A stretch of DNA of 64,000 nucleotides from positions 124,001-188,000 of the forward strand of contig NZ_QAYC01000007.1 of assembly GCF_003053725.1 (NCBI RefSeq), in the 5' to 3' direction. The first letter of the stretch is position 1. Every line of letters starts with the position of its first letter. Source of the stretch: Rhodovulum kholense (GTDB taxonomy: Bacteria; Pseudomonadota; Alphaproteobacteria; Rhodobacterales; Rhodobacteraceae). Positions 53,784 to 62,432 of this stretch are shown one piece after another. The notes below the pieces were generated by a model. That model was not told the DNA's origin. It made no database searches and saw nothing but the letters and a program-made list of their open reading frames with translations. The translations under genes and the position numbers were made by a program.

Positions 53784-56186
53784 TCAGGCCGCCGCCCGGC
53801 GCGCGGCATAGAGCCGCCGCACGCCCATGGCGATGGCGCCCTCGATGGGCAGCCAGGCCAGGCAATAGGCCCAGACCAGAAGTGCCGCAGTCCAGCCGAT
53901 GGGGGTGACGAGCACCCCATAGACCGCGATCAGCGTGCCGATCACCTGGGTCGCCTCGGTGGTCGCAAAAAGCTTCCAGTCGGGCCAGGGCCGGGTCCAG
54001 AACCAGTTCTGGTTGCGGGTGACGTACAGCGTCATGTGGCCGGACACGAGGAGCTTGAGGAAGATCAGCGTCTGGATCGTCTCGCGCGGCAGGTGCATCA
54101 CGCTGTCGACATACCAGAACAGCAGGAAGGTCTCGACCACGCCCATCACTCCCAGCGTCGAGGCGACGGTGATGACGCGGCGCATGTCCCAGCGGACAGG
54201 TTTGGGCGACACGGCCACGTTGTCGAAGGCGATCATCATGATCGGGAAGTCGTTCAGCACGGCCAGCAGCACGATCATGATCGCGGTGACCGGGTAGACG
54301 TCATAGGCCAGGATCGCCAGCGCCATGAACAGCAGCACCCGGATCGTCTCGGCGATGCGGAAGGTCGCGTAGCTGGTCATCCGCTCGAAGATGCGGCGGG
54401 CCTCGGCGATGGCCTCGGTGATGATCGACAGGCCCTTTTCAGTCAGCACCAGATCGGCGGCGGCGCGCGCGGCGTCGGTCGCCCCGCTGACCGCGATCCC
54501 GGCATCGGCACGCTTCAGCGCGGGGGCGTCATTCACCCCGTCGCCGGTCATCGCGACGATGCTGCCGCCCTGCTGCAGCACCTCGACGATACGGAACTTG
54601 TGTTCGGGCAGAACGCGCGCAAAGCCGTCGGCCGCGCGCACCCGCGCCTCGACCTCGGCCGGGTCGCCCTCCAGAAGCTGGCCCGCCGGGTACATCGCCT
54701 GCCCAAGACCCAGTTGCCCCGCGATCTGGCGTGCGATGGCCTCGTGATCGCCGGTGATCATCTTGACGGTGACCCCCATCTCGCCGGCCTTCGCGATGGT
54801 CTCGGCGGCATCGGGCCGGGGCGGATCGAAGATCGGGATCAGCCCGAGGAACTGCCAGGCGCCCTCGCCTTCGGCCCGGGCCGCACCGATGGCGCGGAAC
54901 CCCTGGGCCGCCAGGGCATCGACCTCGGCCTCGAGCGCGGTCCGCGCAGCACCTTCCAGCCCCGCAAGATCGAGGATCACCTGCGGCGCGCCCTTGGCAA
55001 AGCGCCAGGTTTCGTCGCCGCGCCGGGCCTCGGCCAGCGTCCGTTTCGAGACCGGATCGAAGGGCGTGAAGGTCGAAAGCTTGTAATCGCGCCGCGCCTC
55101 GATCCCGTCGGCGGCGGCCAGCACCGCCTGGTCGATGGCGTCAGGCGCATTGGCATTGCAGGCAAGCGCCGCGGCCAGCAGCAGATCGTCTGCCGTCGCG
55201 CCCGCCGCGGGGCGCGGGGTTTCGACGGTCAGCTGGTTCAGGGTCAGCGTGCCGGTCTTGTCGGAACAGAGCACATCGACGCCCGCCATCTCTTCGATCG
55301 AGACCAGCCGCGAGACGATGGCCTTCATCCGCGCGAGCCGCTCGGCGCCCACCGCCATCGTCACCGACAGCACCGTGGGCAAAGCCACCGGAATGGCGGC
55401 AACCGTCAGGATCAGCGCGAATTGCACGGTCTGCCACAGCGGATTCTCGCGCCAGATCGAAACGATCAGGATGATGGTGACCAGCACCAGCGCGGCGACG
55501 ATCAGGAAGTTCCCGATCCGCATCACCGCCTGCTGGAAATGCGAGGGCCGCTCGGGACCCTGCACCAGCGCCGCGGTGCGGCCGAAATAGGTCCTCATGC
55601 CGGTCGCGGTAACCTCGCCCACCATCTCGCCCAGCCGCACGACCGAGCCCGAATAGGCGGTGTCGCCGACCACCTTGTCGACCGGCAGCGATTCGCCCGT
55701 CAGCGCCGCCTCGTCGGCCGAGAGATACTGCCCCTCGGTCAGGCGCAGGTCGGCCGGGATGATGTTGCCGATCTCGAGCCGCACCAGATCGCCCGGCACC
55801 AGGTCCTTGGCGGCGATCTCCTGCCAGCGGCCGTCGCGCAGCACCCGGGCGGCGGGGGCAAGCTTCTGCTTGAGCAGGGCGATGGCGGAATCGGCCTTGT
55901 TCTCCTCGAAAAAGCCGACGCCCGCATTGACCAGCAGCATGGCCAGGATCACGCCGAAATCGGCCCAGTCCGACAGGACCAGCGACAGGATCGCCGCGAT
56001 CTCGATCAGCCAGGGGATCGGCCCCCAGAAATAGCCGAAGATCCGTTTGAGAAGGCTCCGATGCTCCTCGGCCAGCGTGTTCGGGCCGAATTGCTCCAGC
56101 CGGGCCGCGGCCTCGGCCGTGCTCAGCCCCTTTTGCGGGTCGGTGGGGGGCAGCGTCTTGCCCTCTGGCTGGTCCTGTGCGTCCAT
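53784..56186 (-). CDS. plasma-membrane proton-efflux P-type ATPase (P3A)
   Basis: An 800-residue P-type ATPase. The actuator motif is TGES, the phosphorylation motif is CSDKTGTLTLNQL (Asp about 308), and TGDGVNDAPALKRADAG forms the hinge. Membrane helices include PVALPTVLSVTMAVGAERLA. The overall pattern and length fit the H+-exporting IIIA type (TIGR01647), rather than Ca2+ or K+ pumps. ATG 56186 has GGGAGG upstream and overlaps the stop of the hydrolase gene by one base (TGATG). It is the second gene of the operon and would pump protons out of the cell. Confidence 0.95.
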   Translation of the reverse strand: MDAQDQPEGKTLPPTDPQKGLSTAEAAARLEQFGPNTLAEEHRSLLKRIFGYFWGPIPWLIEIAAILSLVLSDWADFGVILAMLLVNAGVGFFEENKADSAIALLKQKLAPAARVLRDGRWQEIAAKDLVPGDLVRLEIGNIIPADLRLTEGQYLSADEAALTGESLPVDKVVGDTAYSGSVVRLGEMVGEVTATGMRTYFGRTAALVQGPERPSHFQQAVMRIGNFLIVAALVLVTIILIVSIWRENPLWQTVQFALILTVAAIPVALPTVLSVTMAVGAERLARMKAIVSRLVSIEEMAGVDVLCSDKTGTLTLNQLTVETPRPAAGATADDLLLAAALACNANAPDAIDQAVLAAADGIEARRDYKLSTFTPFDPVSKRTLAEARRGDETWRFAKGAPQVILDLAGLEGAARTALEAEVDALAAQGFRAIGAARAEGEGAWQFLGLIPIFDPPRPDAAETIAKAGEMGVTVKMITGDHEAIARQIAGQLGLGQAMYPAGQLLEGDPAEVEARVRAADGFARVLPEHKFRIVEVLQQGGSIVAMTGDGVNDAPALKRADAGIAVSGATDAARAAADLVLTEKGLSIITEAIAEARRIFERMTSYATFRIAETIRVLLFMALAILAYDVYPVTAIMIVLLAVLNDFPIMMIAFDNVAVSPKPVRWDMRRVITVASTLGVMGVVETFLLFWYVDSVMHLPRETIQTLIFLKLLVSGHMTLYVTRNQNWFWTRPWPDWKLFATTEATQVIGTLIAVYGVLVTPIGWTAALLVWAYCLAWLPIEGAIAMGVRRLYAARRAAA

Positions 56187-57298
56187 CACTTGCCTCCCTG
56201 TTCCGCGATCCACTCCGCGATGCCCGGCCAGACATCCGTCAAGGTGTGCCGCCCCATGAAGAGCCCGATATGCCCGCCCTTGGCGAGCAACTTGCGGATC
56301 TGCGCCTTCGGCGTGCCCAGGAGATCCTCGGCGGCGAAGACCTGTTCCCGGGTGGTGATATCGTCGCCTTCACCCGCGAGAAGGTATGCCGGGCAGGTTA
56401 CATCCTTCAGCGACAGCCGCCGCCCCAGGCCCATGAATTCGCCCTTTGCAAAGAGGTTCTGCTTGAACAGCAGGTCGATGGCCTGAAGGTAATAGCGGCC
56501 CGGCAGATCCAGCGGGTTCTCGTACCAGCGCTCGAAAGTCTCGGTCCGCTCGATATAGTTGCGATCCTCGATATGGGCGTAAAGGTCGAGGAACTTGCCC
56601 AGATACTGTTTTTCCGCATGCATGTTCTTCCAACCGGTCAGCATCAGGCTGCCCGACATCCGGCCGTCATGGGCGGCCACCATGTCCCGATAGGCCGATA
56701 GCGGCGTCTCATGTGCCATCCGGCGGATCGGCCCGTCGCCCGCATCGGTGTCGATGGGCGAGCCCGCCAGCACCAGCGCCGCCACCTTGGAAGGAAAGCG
56801 GGCGGCGGCCATCGCCGACATCCAGCCGCCCTGACACAGGCCCACCAGGATCGCGCGCCCACCGACCTCGTCGATCGCGACGTTGATCTCGGCCAGATAC
56901 TTGTCGATGTCGAAATCGCGCATCTCGGGCGTGGCCGGTTTCCAGTCGGTGACCAGCACCCGGCCAAGCCCGGAGGCCAGAAGCGTCGCGGCCAGGCTTT
57001 GCCCCGGCGCGAAATCGGCGATGGTGGCGGAATGACCCGCATAGGGCGCATCGACGATCACCGGAAGCCCGGTGCCACTGCCCCCGAAATCGCGCAGCCG
57101 CATGGTGTCGAGATCGAGCAGAACCTTGTTCGGACTGGCCCAGTCAGGCTCGGGCGGGTCCGAGATTTCGGCCGCTTCCTCCACGAAGCGCAGCCCGTCG
57201 GCCATCGCCTGATAGCCGGCCTCCTGCCAGCCGAGGACGGCCGCCATCGGCCAGAACCACGGCACGGATTGTTCGATATCCTGCGGTCTGTCGGTCAT
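56186..57298 (-). CDS. PHA-synthase-like alpha/beta hydrolase with Cys nucleophile
   Basis: A 370-residue alpha/beta-fold protein. The nucleophile elbow is GLCQGGW (153-159) with Cys155, the box of class III polyhydroxyalkanoate synthases rather than a serine lipase. Asp311/Asp312 and His342 (GGHIGLFMG) complete the triad. It also has VLVTDWKPA. Class I PhaC is about 560-600 residues, so this resembles class III PhaC in size. It may be a polymerase, a depolymerase-like enzyme or an inactive paralogue. AAGGAG precedes ATG 57298. It is the first gene of an operon with the proton pump, and a PhaR-like box is located upstream. Confidence 0.82.
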   Translation of the reverse strand: MTDRPQDIEQSVPWFWPMAAVLGWQEAGYQAMADGLRFVEEAAEISDPPEPDWASPNKVLLDLDTMRLRDFGGSGTGLPVIVDAPYAGHSATIADFAPGQSLAATLLASGLGRVLVTDWKPATPEMRDFDIDKYLAEINVAIDEVGGRAILVGLCQGGWMSAMAAARFPSKVAALVLAGSPIDTDAGDGPIRRMAHETPLSAYRDMVAAHDGRMSGSLMLTGWKNMHAEKQYLGKFLDLYAHIEDRNYIERTETFERWYENPLDLPGRYYLQAIDLLFKQNLFAKGEFMGLGRRLSLKDVTCPAYLLAGEGDDITTREQVFAAEDLLGTPKAQIRKLLAKGGHIGLFMGRHTLTDVWPGIAEWIAEQGGK

Positions 57299-57472
57299 GA
57301 CGCGGCTCCTTCTGCGGACTGGACGGCGCCAGTCCCGCAGCCGCGTCGACCCCTGCGAAGGGGCGGGGCATCGGGGGCTTCGGGACGGCTCCGGAACGGA
57401 TCTTGTCCCCGATATAGGGGGCCCGAATGTCCCCAGCGTTATGCCCGGCTTGCAAATATGTAAAGTGACAAT

Positions 57473-57485
57473 GCTGCGATGCAGC
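57473..57485. promoter_or_regulatory. PhaR-like box CTGC-N3-GCAG
   Basis: GCTGC (57473-57477), GAT and GCAGC (57481-57485) form a perfect palindrome containing CTGC-N3-GCAG, the element bound by PhaR in Paracoccus denitrificans. It lies about 180 bases before the PhaC-like gene start, next to a possible TACATA -10 box on the minus strand. Confidence 0.55.
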
Positions 57486-57519
57486 GTGACGGGCGCCCAG
57501 CAGTCCGGAACGGCCGACA

Positions 57520-57544
57520 GGCCGGCGGGTGCCCGCCGCCGGCC
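57520..57544 (-). terminator. stem-loop downstream of hemP
   Basis: GGCCGGCGG (57520-57528) and CCGCCGGCC (57536-57544) form a perfect 9-bp stem with a 7-base loop, 6 bases past the hemP stop codon. No T-run follows, so termination is only suggested. Confidence 0.45.
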
Positions 57545-57550
57545 GAAGGC

Positions 57551-57709
57551 TCACTTGGTCAGGATCAGCTTGCCCGAGCGGGTGATCCGCAGCGTGTAGG
57601 CCACGCCGTCGAGCACGATCACCGCAGTATTGCCGCCGCCGGTCAGAATCCGTGCATCGTGTTGATTGCTTTCGCCGCTGCTGTGGCGGATCGCCTGGAC
57701 AAGGGTCAT
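57551..57709 (-). CDS. hemP: hemin uptake protein HemP
   Basis: A 52-residue protein ending GVAYTLRITRSGKLILTK, with an ARILTGGGNTAVIVLDG core; this combination is the signature of the HemP family, which promotes expression or function of haem-uptake genes. The start ATG at 57709 has GGAGG about 10 bases upstream; a further in-frame Met at 57790 lacks a ribosome-binding site. It is an orphan here: no haem receptor or ABC genes lie beside it. Regulation by iron is likely by family knowledge but no Fur or Irr box was recognised. Confidence 0.9.
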   Translation of the reverse strand: MTLVQAIRHSSGESNQHDARILTGGGNTAVIVLDGVAYTLRITRSGKLILTK

Positions 57710-58135
57710 CGGGGCGCCCTCCCCGCCGGGCTGGCGGCTCTGGTCACCATGGTCGTGCGGGCGTTGGGTCGCTCCATTCTGTCCCTCCATTCCATTGCGA
57801 ATTCTGCCGCGCAGCTCCGGCCCTTCATCCCGTCCCGCGCCCCCGTCTTCGGACCGGATCCCGGACATAGTGAGCGTCGCGCGCCCGGGCGCGGACCGGT
57901 CAGAAAAAACCCGGCGTGGATGGGGGAAATCGGCTGGAAGAGTCATCGCGCGTTTCTGTCTTGATCGGGCAGGGGACCGGGCGACGAGCTGGGGCCTGAC
58001 AAGTGACTGTGATGCGGCGCGCAAGCATGCGTCGCGTACCTGAGCATTTCTATCAACTTTCAATGGCGAGGAAAAGGGGCCTTTGCACCGCTCATGCGGA
58101 GCGTTGCCGAAACCGCGGGCGCTGCGCCGTAAACG
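57710..58135. other. intergenic region upstream of hemP
   Basis: About 425 bases between hemP and the pssA terminator. No convincing gene, promoter or iron-box was recognised. CGATCAAGACAGAAACG occurs around 57957 on the minus strand without clear meaning. Confidence 0.4.
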
Positions 58136-58170
58136 CCCGAAAAAGAAACGGCCGCGGAGCGACCGCGGCC
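58136..58170 (-). terminator. intrinsic terminator of the psd-pssA operon
   Basis: GGCCGCGG (58150-58157) and CCGCGGCC (58163-58170) form a perfect 8-bp stem with loop AGCGA. On the minus strand it is followed by GTTTCTTTTTCG, a T-run, 31 bases past the pssA stop codon. Confidence 0.85.
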
Positions 58171-58200
58171 GGAACCGGACCTTGACGGAACCGGACGGGG

Positions 58201-58956
58201 TCAGACCGGGCCCTGCCGACGCGCCTTCAGAGCGCCATGGACCAGCATCGCCAGATAGATCAGGTCGAGCGTGACCAGCAAAAGCCAGATGCGGGTGAAC
58301 ATCAGCCCGACCGCCGCCACCGTCGCGAACATCATCAGCCCGACCAGCGCGCGCGGAATGCGCATCGCCTTGGGCGAGAAGGTCTTGATCCGCGAAATCA
58401 TCAGAAGACCCACCAGCCCGATCCAGAAGGCCACCAGATGCGGCGTGGCGCGCAGATCGACGATGCCCGACAGCGCCAGAAACAGCGGCAGCAGCCCCAG
58501 CATCGCCCCGGCCGGGGCCGGCACCCCGAGAAAGTGATGGCTGGTCTGCGCCTCGTTCTCATCGCGCATGACGTTGAAGCGGGCCAGCCGAAGGCAACAG
58601 GCGGCGGCAAAGACCAGCACGAAGATCCAGCCGAAATTGTTCGAGGGCTCGAGGAAATAGCGATAGACCAGAAGGCCCGGCGCAACCCCGAAGCAGAGGA
58701 AATCCGACAGCGAATCGAGCTCGGCCCCGAAATTCGAGGTGGCGTTCAGGCGCCGCGCCAGAAGCCCGTCGAGCCCGTCCATCAGCGCTGCCAGCAGGAT
58801 CAGCAGCGCCGCCCCGTCATAGCGCCCGTCCATCGCAAAGCGGATCGAAGTCAACCCCAGGCACATGCCCGACAGCGTCACCAGATTGGGCAGAAGCTGC
58901 AGGAACGGCACCTGGTCGCGGTGCTGCGGGTCGCGGCGGATGAACTTCTTCATCAT
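58201..58956 (-). CDS. pssA: CDP-diacylglycerol-serine O-phosphatidyltransferase
   Basis: A 251-residue polytopic enzyme making phosphatidylserine from CDP-diacylglycerol and serine. The CDP-alcohol phosphotransferase motif D-G-x2-A-R-x8-G-x3-D-x3-D fits exactly at Asp63-Gly64, Ala67-Arg68, Gly77, Asp81 and Asp85. The remaining helices are hydrophobic as expected. Start is one of two adjacent ATGs (58956 or 58953); GGAGGG lies close to both. It is the second gene of an operon with psd, separated by 15 bases, and is followed by an intrinsic terminator. Confidence 0.96.
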   Translation of the reverse strand: MMKKFIRRDPQHRDQVPFLQLLPNLVTLSGMCLGLTSIRFAMDGRYDGAALLILLAALMDGLDGLLARRLNATSNFGAELDSLSDFLCFGVAPGLLVYRYFLEPSNNFGWIFVLVFAAACCLRLARFNVMRDENEAQTSHHFLGVPAPAGAMLGLLPLFLALSGIVDLRATPHLVAFWIGLVGLLMISRIKTFSPKAMRIPRALVGLMMFATVAAVGLMFTRIWLLLVTLDLIYLAMLVHGALKARRQGPV

Positions 58957-58971
58957 CAGCCCTCCATGCGC

Positions 58972-59640
58972 TCAGGCGCCAAGATCTGCGATGACGGTTT
59001 CGCCCGCCACCATGGTCTGGCCAATGGCAACCCGCGGCTCCACGCCCTCGGGGAGGTAGATATCGAGCCGCGAGCCGAAACGGATCAGGCCGAAACGCTC
59101 GCCGGTCGCAAGACTCTGGCCCTCGGCGGTCCAGCACAAGATGCGCCGCGCGACCAGCCCTGCGATCTGCACCACGCCATAGCGGCGCCCGTCGGCCAGC
59201 TCGACCGCCAGCCCGTTGCGCTCGTTATCCTCGGACGCCTTGTCGAGCGAGGCGTTCAGGAACTTGCCGGGCCGGTAGGCGACCTTTGTCACCCGTCCCG
59301 CCGCGGGCAGCCGGTTCACATGGCAGTTGAAGACCGACATGAAGACCGAAATCCGGGTCATCGGCGCCGCCCCCAGGCCCAGCTCGGCCGGAGGCACAGC
59401 GGGTTCCAGCAGCGACACGATCCCGTCGGCAGGCGAGACCATCAGCCCCGGCCGGACAGGCGTTACCCGTTCAGGGTCGCGGAAGAAGTAATAGACCCAG
59501 ACTGTCAGCCCGAGGCCGATCCAGCCCAGAGGCGTCCAGATCAGGAACAGAAGAACCGTCAGCCCCGCCGCGATGGCGACGAAACGGCGCCCTTCGGGAT
59601 GCATCGGCTTGACGAAAGTGGACAGGATCGAAACGGTCAT
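58972..59640 (-). CDS. psd: phosphatidylserine decarboxylase proenzyme
   Basis: A 222-residue short-form Psd with one N-terminal membrane segment (about 20-40). The proenzyme cleavage site is Gly189-Ser190 in [11 protein letters not shown]; cleavage gives an N-terminal pyruvoyl group on the small subunit, needed to decarboxylate phosphatidylserine to phosphatidylethanolamine. Segments [11 protein letters not shown] and [10 protein letters not shown] are conserved. ATG 59640 has only a weak ribosome-binding site. First gene of the psd-pssA operon. Confidence 0.95.
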   Translation of the reverse strand: MTVSILSTFVKPMHPEGRRFVAIAAGLTVLLFLIWTPLGWIGLGLTVWVYYFFRDPERVTPVRPGLMVSPADGIVSLLEPAVPPAELGLGAAPMTRISVFMSVFNCHVNRLPAAGRVTKVAYRPGKFLNASLDKASEDNERNGLAVELADGRRYGVVQIAGLVARRILCWTAEGQSLATGERFGLIRFGSRLDIYLPEGVEPRVAIGQTMVAGETVIADLGA

Positions 59641-61400
59641 GAGCCCCGCCGGATTGATTGGTTTTCCCGTGAATAGTCCTTTGCGCAGGCGATGCAAACC
59701 GCAGATCGGCGCGGCGTCGGGCAGGCCGTGCCGAAGCATCCGGAAATTGACAGGAGGCGCCGCGTCGCGTTTTCGGCCCAAAGACCTGAGTGCCGCGCAG
59801 ACCGAAGCGCCCGCGGGATTTGGCCCGGAACCGCCTCGGACCTCCCGGCGACCGGCCCCGCGCCGGCCCCGGACGGATCGGGCCTGGCGTCGGTGTCACT
59901 TGACGCGGAGGCTGAACGTATTCGCCGGGGACAATCCCGACGATGCAGTTCTCTGCCTGGCCGGCCCCGGCCGGACAGTGCTGCACCTCGGCTTCGGTGC
60001 AGAACAGCAGAAGCTCTTGGCCCAGCGTGCTGGCCCTTTTCGGCCCCCCTGGCCCGGACCCGCCGGAGCCGGAGGACATCGCCTTTCTGAGCCGATGCAG
60101 GCGGTCGAGCCGATCTGGCGTCACCTCGATCATGACATCGCCGTCATGATCGGACCGGGACAGGATGAAATCATCGACGTCCGCAGTTCTGGCGAAGAAC
60201 GCGTCGGAGGGTTTGACACGCTCCCGACGCGGCGGGGGCATCGATGCGCAGCAGATAGGGGCGATTGCATCTCCGGAATCCCCCAGGTCAAGGCCGAGCG
60301 CCACGCTCGAATGCCCGGCTTTCAGCGCCTGCGCCGGGGCGCGGCCCTTCCGGACCGGATTGACCGCGTCCAGAATGCTTGTCCCCGCTGCATTGCAGCC
60401 TTTTCGCGAAACGGGATCTGCCAGGTCCTCAGCGGTGGCCGGACCATTTTCCGAAGCGCGACATATGGATAGAACGAGGAGGTGCACCATGGGCTATCGA
60501 GAAATGTCGGGATGGTGAAACCTGGATGCTGGTAAAAGACACGTCCGTGCGTCCGGTGATCCATCTCGCTTCCAAGCGGGCTTGATACGCGGGACGAGTG
60601 CTCGAACATGCCGTTATGCGCTAGGGATTTATCTTTGCCCGCATCATCCGGAACAGAAAAGGCGTATCTTTGATAGTATTTCGCGCCCTCCACGACATCG
60701 AGCGAACGATTGCCGCGATTCATCATGAAATTCTCCTGCTCAAAGCGCCCCGCTTCCGAAGCGCGAATTCTGGCGACACCCTCTCGGAGATCGAGGACCG
60801 GCCGCCGTGTCCGATCGTTTTCGCCCTTCAGATGCCTGGCCAGAATCGCACCGACCGTGGGAATACGTCCTCTGGAAATGTCATTCCGCGTTTTTTGACT
60901 CGGACCCTCGCAGGCGACTATCCGGTCATGACCATCAAGCCGGGATTCGGCAGATGTGCAGGCAAGATCCCTCGCCGCGCCGCCATCCGGCCGGACATTC
61001 TCTCGACCGACACATTCGCCATCAGTCCGAAGGCGCGGGGGAAACCCGTGCAATCCGATCCAGAATCGGCGATGCCGGTCTTCACCAACAGGCACTGCCT
61101 CGCGTCGGAATAGGGATTGCCCTGACATTCCTGGATTTTCCGGCTTCTCTGCTTTGGCGCGCTTTTTCGCCCCTCCTGGGAGCCGACCCGGCCCTCTCCC
61201 GCTCCTCTCACGGTCAAGCCCGCCGCGGTTGCGACGCTCGCGGCACCTGTCAGGGCACTCCCGGAATATTCCAAAAACACGAATCTTCCCCGGAAAATGC
61301 GAAATTCGCACCTTCCCGCATTTTTCCCTTTTGCCTTTGAGGCGTGCCCGCCCATTGGCCCGCAATCGATCGCGAAATCTTTGACCCGACCAACATCGCA
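59641..61400. other. 1.8-kb region without a well-supported gene
   Basis: No long frame in this stretch has the usual codon character of the window: open frames on both strands show mixed third positions and no family signature. Base composition appears less G+C-rich than elsewhere. Palindromes GGAATATTCC (61263-61272) and TGCGAAATTCGCA (61298-61310) lie near its right end. It may hold decayed genes or acquired DNA. Confidence 0.5.
60322..60726 (-). CDS. possible ORF with Shine-Dalgarno, no recognised family
   Basis: A 134-codon frame begins at the ATG pair 60726/60723 after CAGGAGA at 6 bases. The product is MMNRGNRSLDVVEGAKYYQR onward, rich in His, Ser and Tyr at the start and Arg-rich at the end. 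Codon third positions are mixed and unlike the neighbouring genes, so it might be foreign or a decayed fragment, or the Shine-Dalgarno may be accidental. Confidence 0.25.
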   Translation of the reverse strand: MMNRGNRSLDVVEGAKYYQRYAFSVPDDAGKDKSLAHNGMFEHSSRVSSPLGSEMDHRTHGRVFYQHPGFTIPTFLDSPWCTSSFYPYVALRKMVRPPLRTWQIPFREKAAMQRGQAFWTRSIRSGRAAPRRRR

Positions 61401-61430
61401 TTGACAGGTGTTTCTTCGCGTCCCTAAATT
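61401..61430 (+). promoter_or_regulatory. sigma-70-type promoter for the GntR regulator gene
   Basis: TTGACA (61401-61406) and TAAATT (61425-61430) are separated by 18 bases, placing the transcription start about 30 bases before the ATG at 61468. The perfect -35 box is notable in this G+C-rich DNA. Confidence 0.6.
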
Positions 61431-61467
61431 CGATTTCACAAATGCAATCCGAAACAAGGAGCAGCCC

Positions 61468-62244
61468 ATGCGCGAAGAGGACGGTCCGCCGCCAGAGGTG
61501 GAAAGAGATACCGCCCTCTCTGCCAGGGCAGGCCCATCGACCGGCGGTGCGACAGCCAGAGCTGTCGGCGCCGCCTCGGGGCTGTCGGCGGTCGAGGATC
61601 TGGCCGAAAAGCTGCGCGCTCTGATCGCCGCCGAGGGCCTGCGCGTCGGCGACAGCCTGCCGACCGAGCGCGAACTTTGCGACCGGTTCCAGGCCAGCCG
61701 CAACACCGTGCGCGAGGCGATGCGCATTCTCAAGGCCTATGGCATCGTCACCGTCCGCCCCAAGGTCGGGGCCACCATCGTCGACGACCGGATGGAACGC
61801 GCGCTGGAGCTGTTTTCCTTCAACACGCTCGAGGTCTCGCGCAAGACCTTTTCGGACATCCAGGGCTTTCGCGGCCTGCTCGAGATCGCCAGCGTCGATC
61901 TGATATTCGACCGGGTCGCCCGGGCCGACATCGCCGAGCTGCGTGACATCAACGAGGGGCTGCGCCGGGCGGGCAGCTGCGACGAGGCGGCCGAGATCGA
62001 CTTTCGCCTGCATACGCGGCTGATCGCGGTGATGGGCAACAAGGCGATCCTCGACGTCTACAAGATCATGAAGCCGGTGATCCTGCGGATCATGGCCATC
62101 GGAAAGACCCAGCAGATCTATGCCACCGACACGTTTGGCGAACATGCCGGCATCCTCGACGCGCTGGAGGCCCGCGACCGGCTGGCTTACCAGTACCGCA
62201 TGCGCGCACATCTGCAGGCGGGTGTGGGGAATTTCGACCGCTGA
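61468..62244 (+). CDS. GntR/FadR-family transcriptional regulator
   Basis: A 258-residue regulator. A disordered, acidic N-terminus (about 1-40) precedes a winged HTH (about 64-95, LPTERELCDRFQASRNTVRE) and an all-helical FCD ligand-binding domain, as in FadR-type GntR proteins. ATG 61468 has AAGGAG 8 bases upstream. It is encoded just upstream of a sugar ABC transporter and probably represses it until an acid or sugar-acid binds. The extended N-terminus is longer than the family's usual. Confidence 0.9.
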   Translation: MREEDGPPPEVERDTALSARAGPSTGGATARAVGAASGLSAVEDLAEKLRALIAAEGLRVGDSLPTERELCDRFQASRNTVREAMRILKAYGIVTVRPKVGATIVDDRMERALELFSFNTLEVSRKTFSDIQGFRGLLEIASVDLIFDRVARADIAELRDINEGLRRAGSCDEAAEIDFRLHTRLIAVMGNKAILDVYKIMKPVILRIMAIGKTQQIYATDTFGEHAGILDALEARDRLAYQYRMRAHLQAGVGNFDR

Positions 62245-62432
62245 TCGGGTCCTGCCAGGCCCCGACGGGGACGGCACGGAAGGCGACAGGCAGCCCAAAG
62301 GGGGCACCGGGCGAAAGGATCGACCGGGTCCAACAAGGCCCGGGCCAGAACCGCCCTTGACCTGCGCCGCGAGGAGGCGGCCCGGCAACAGGGGGCAAAA
62401 AGGGGTGCGAAAGAGCATCGAGGGAGGAAGAC

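Noticed and set aside
53268-56486. Over 1000-codon frame antisense to the H+-ATPase gene
   Set aside because: Mirror of the ATPase and its neighbours; composition is His/Arg/Asp-rich without recognisable domains.
59471-60490. Minus-strand 339-codon frame upstream of and overlapping psd
   Set aside because: It overlaps the start of psd in another frame, has no Shine-Dalgarno at its ATG and turns Pro/Arg-rich; only a middle section looks slightly protein-like, so it is mentioned under the gap finding but not annotated.
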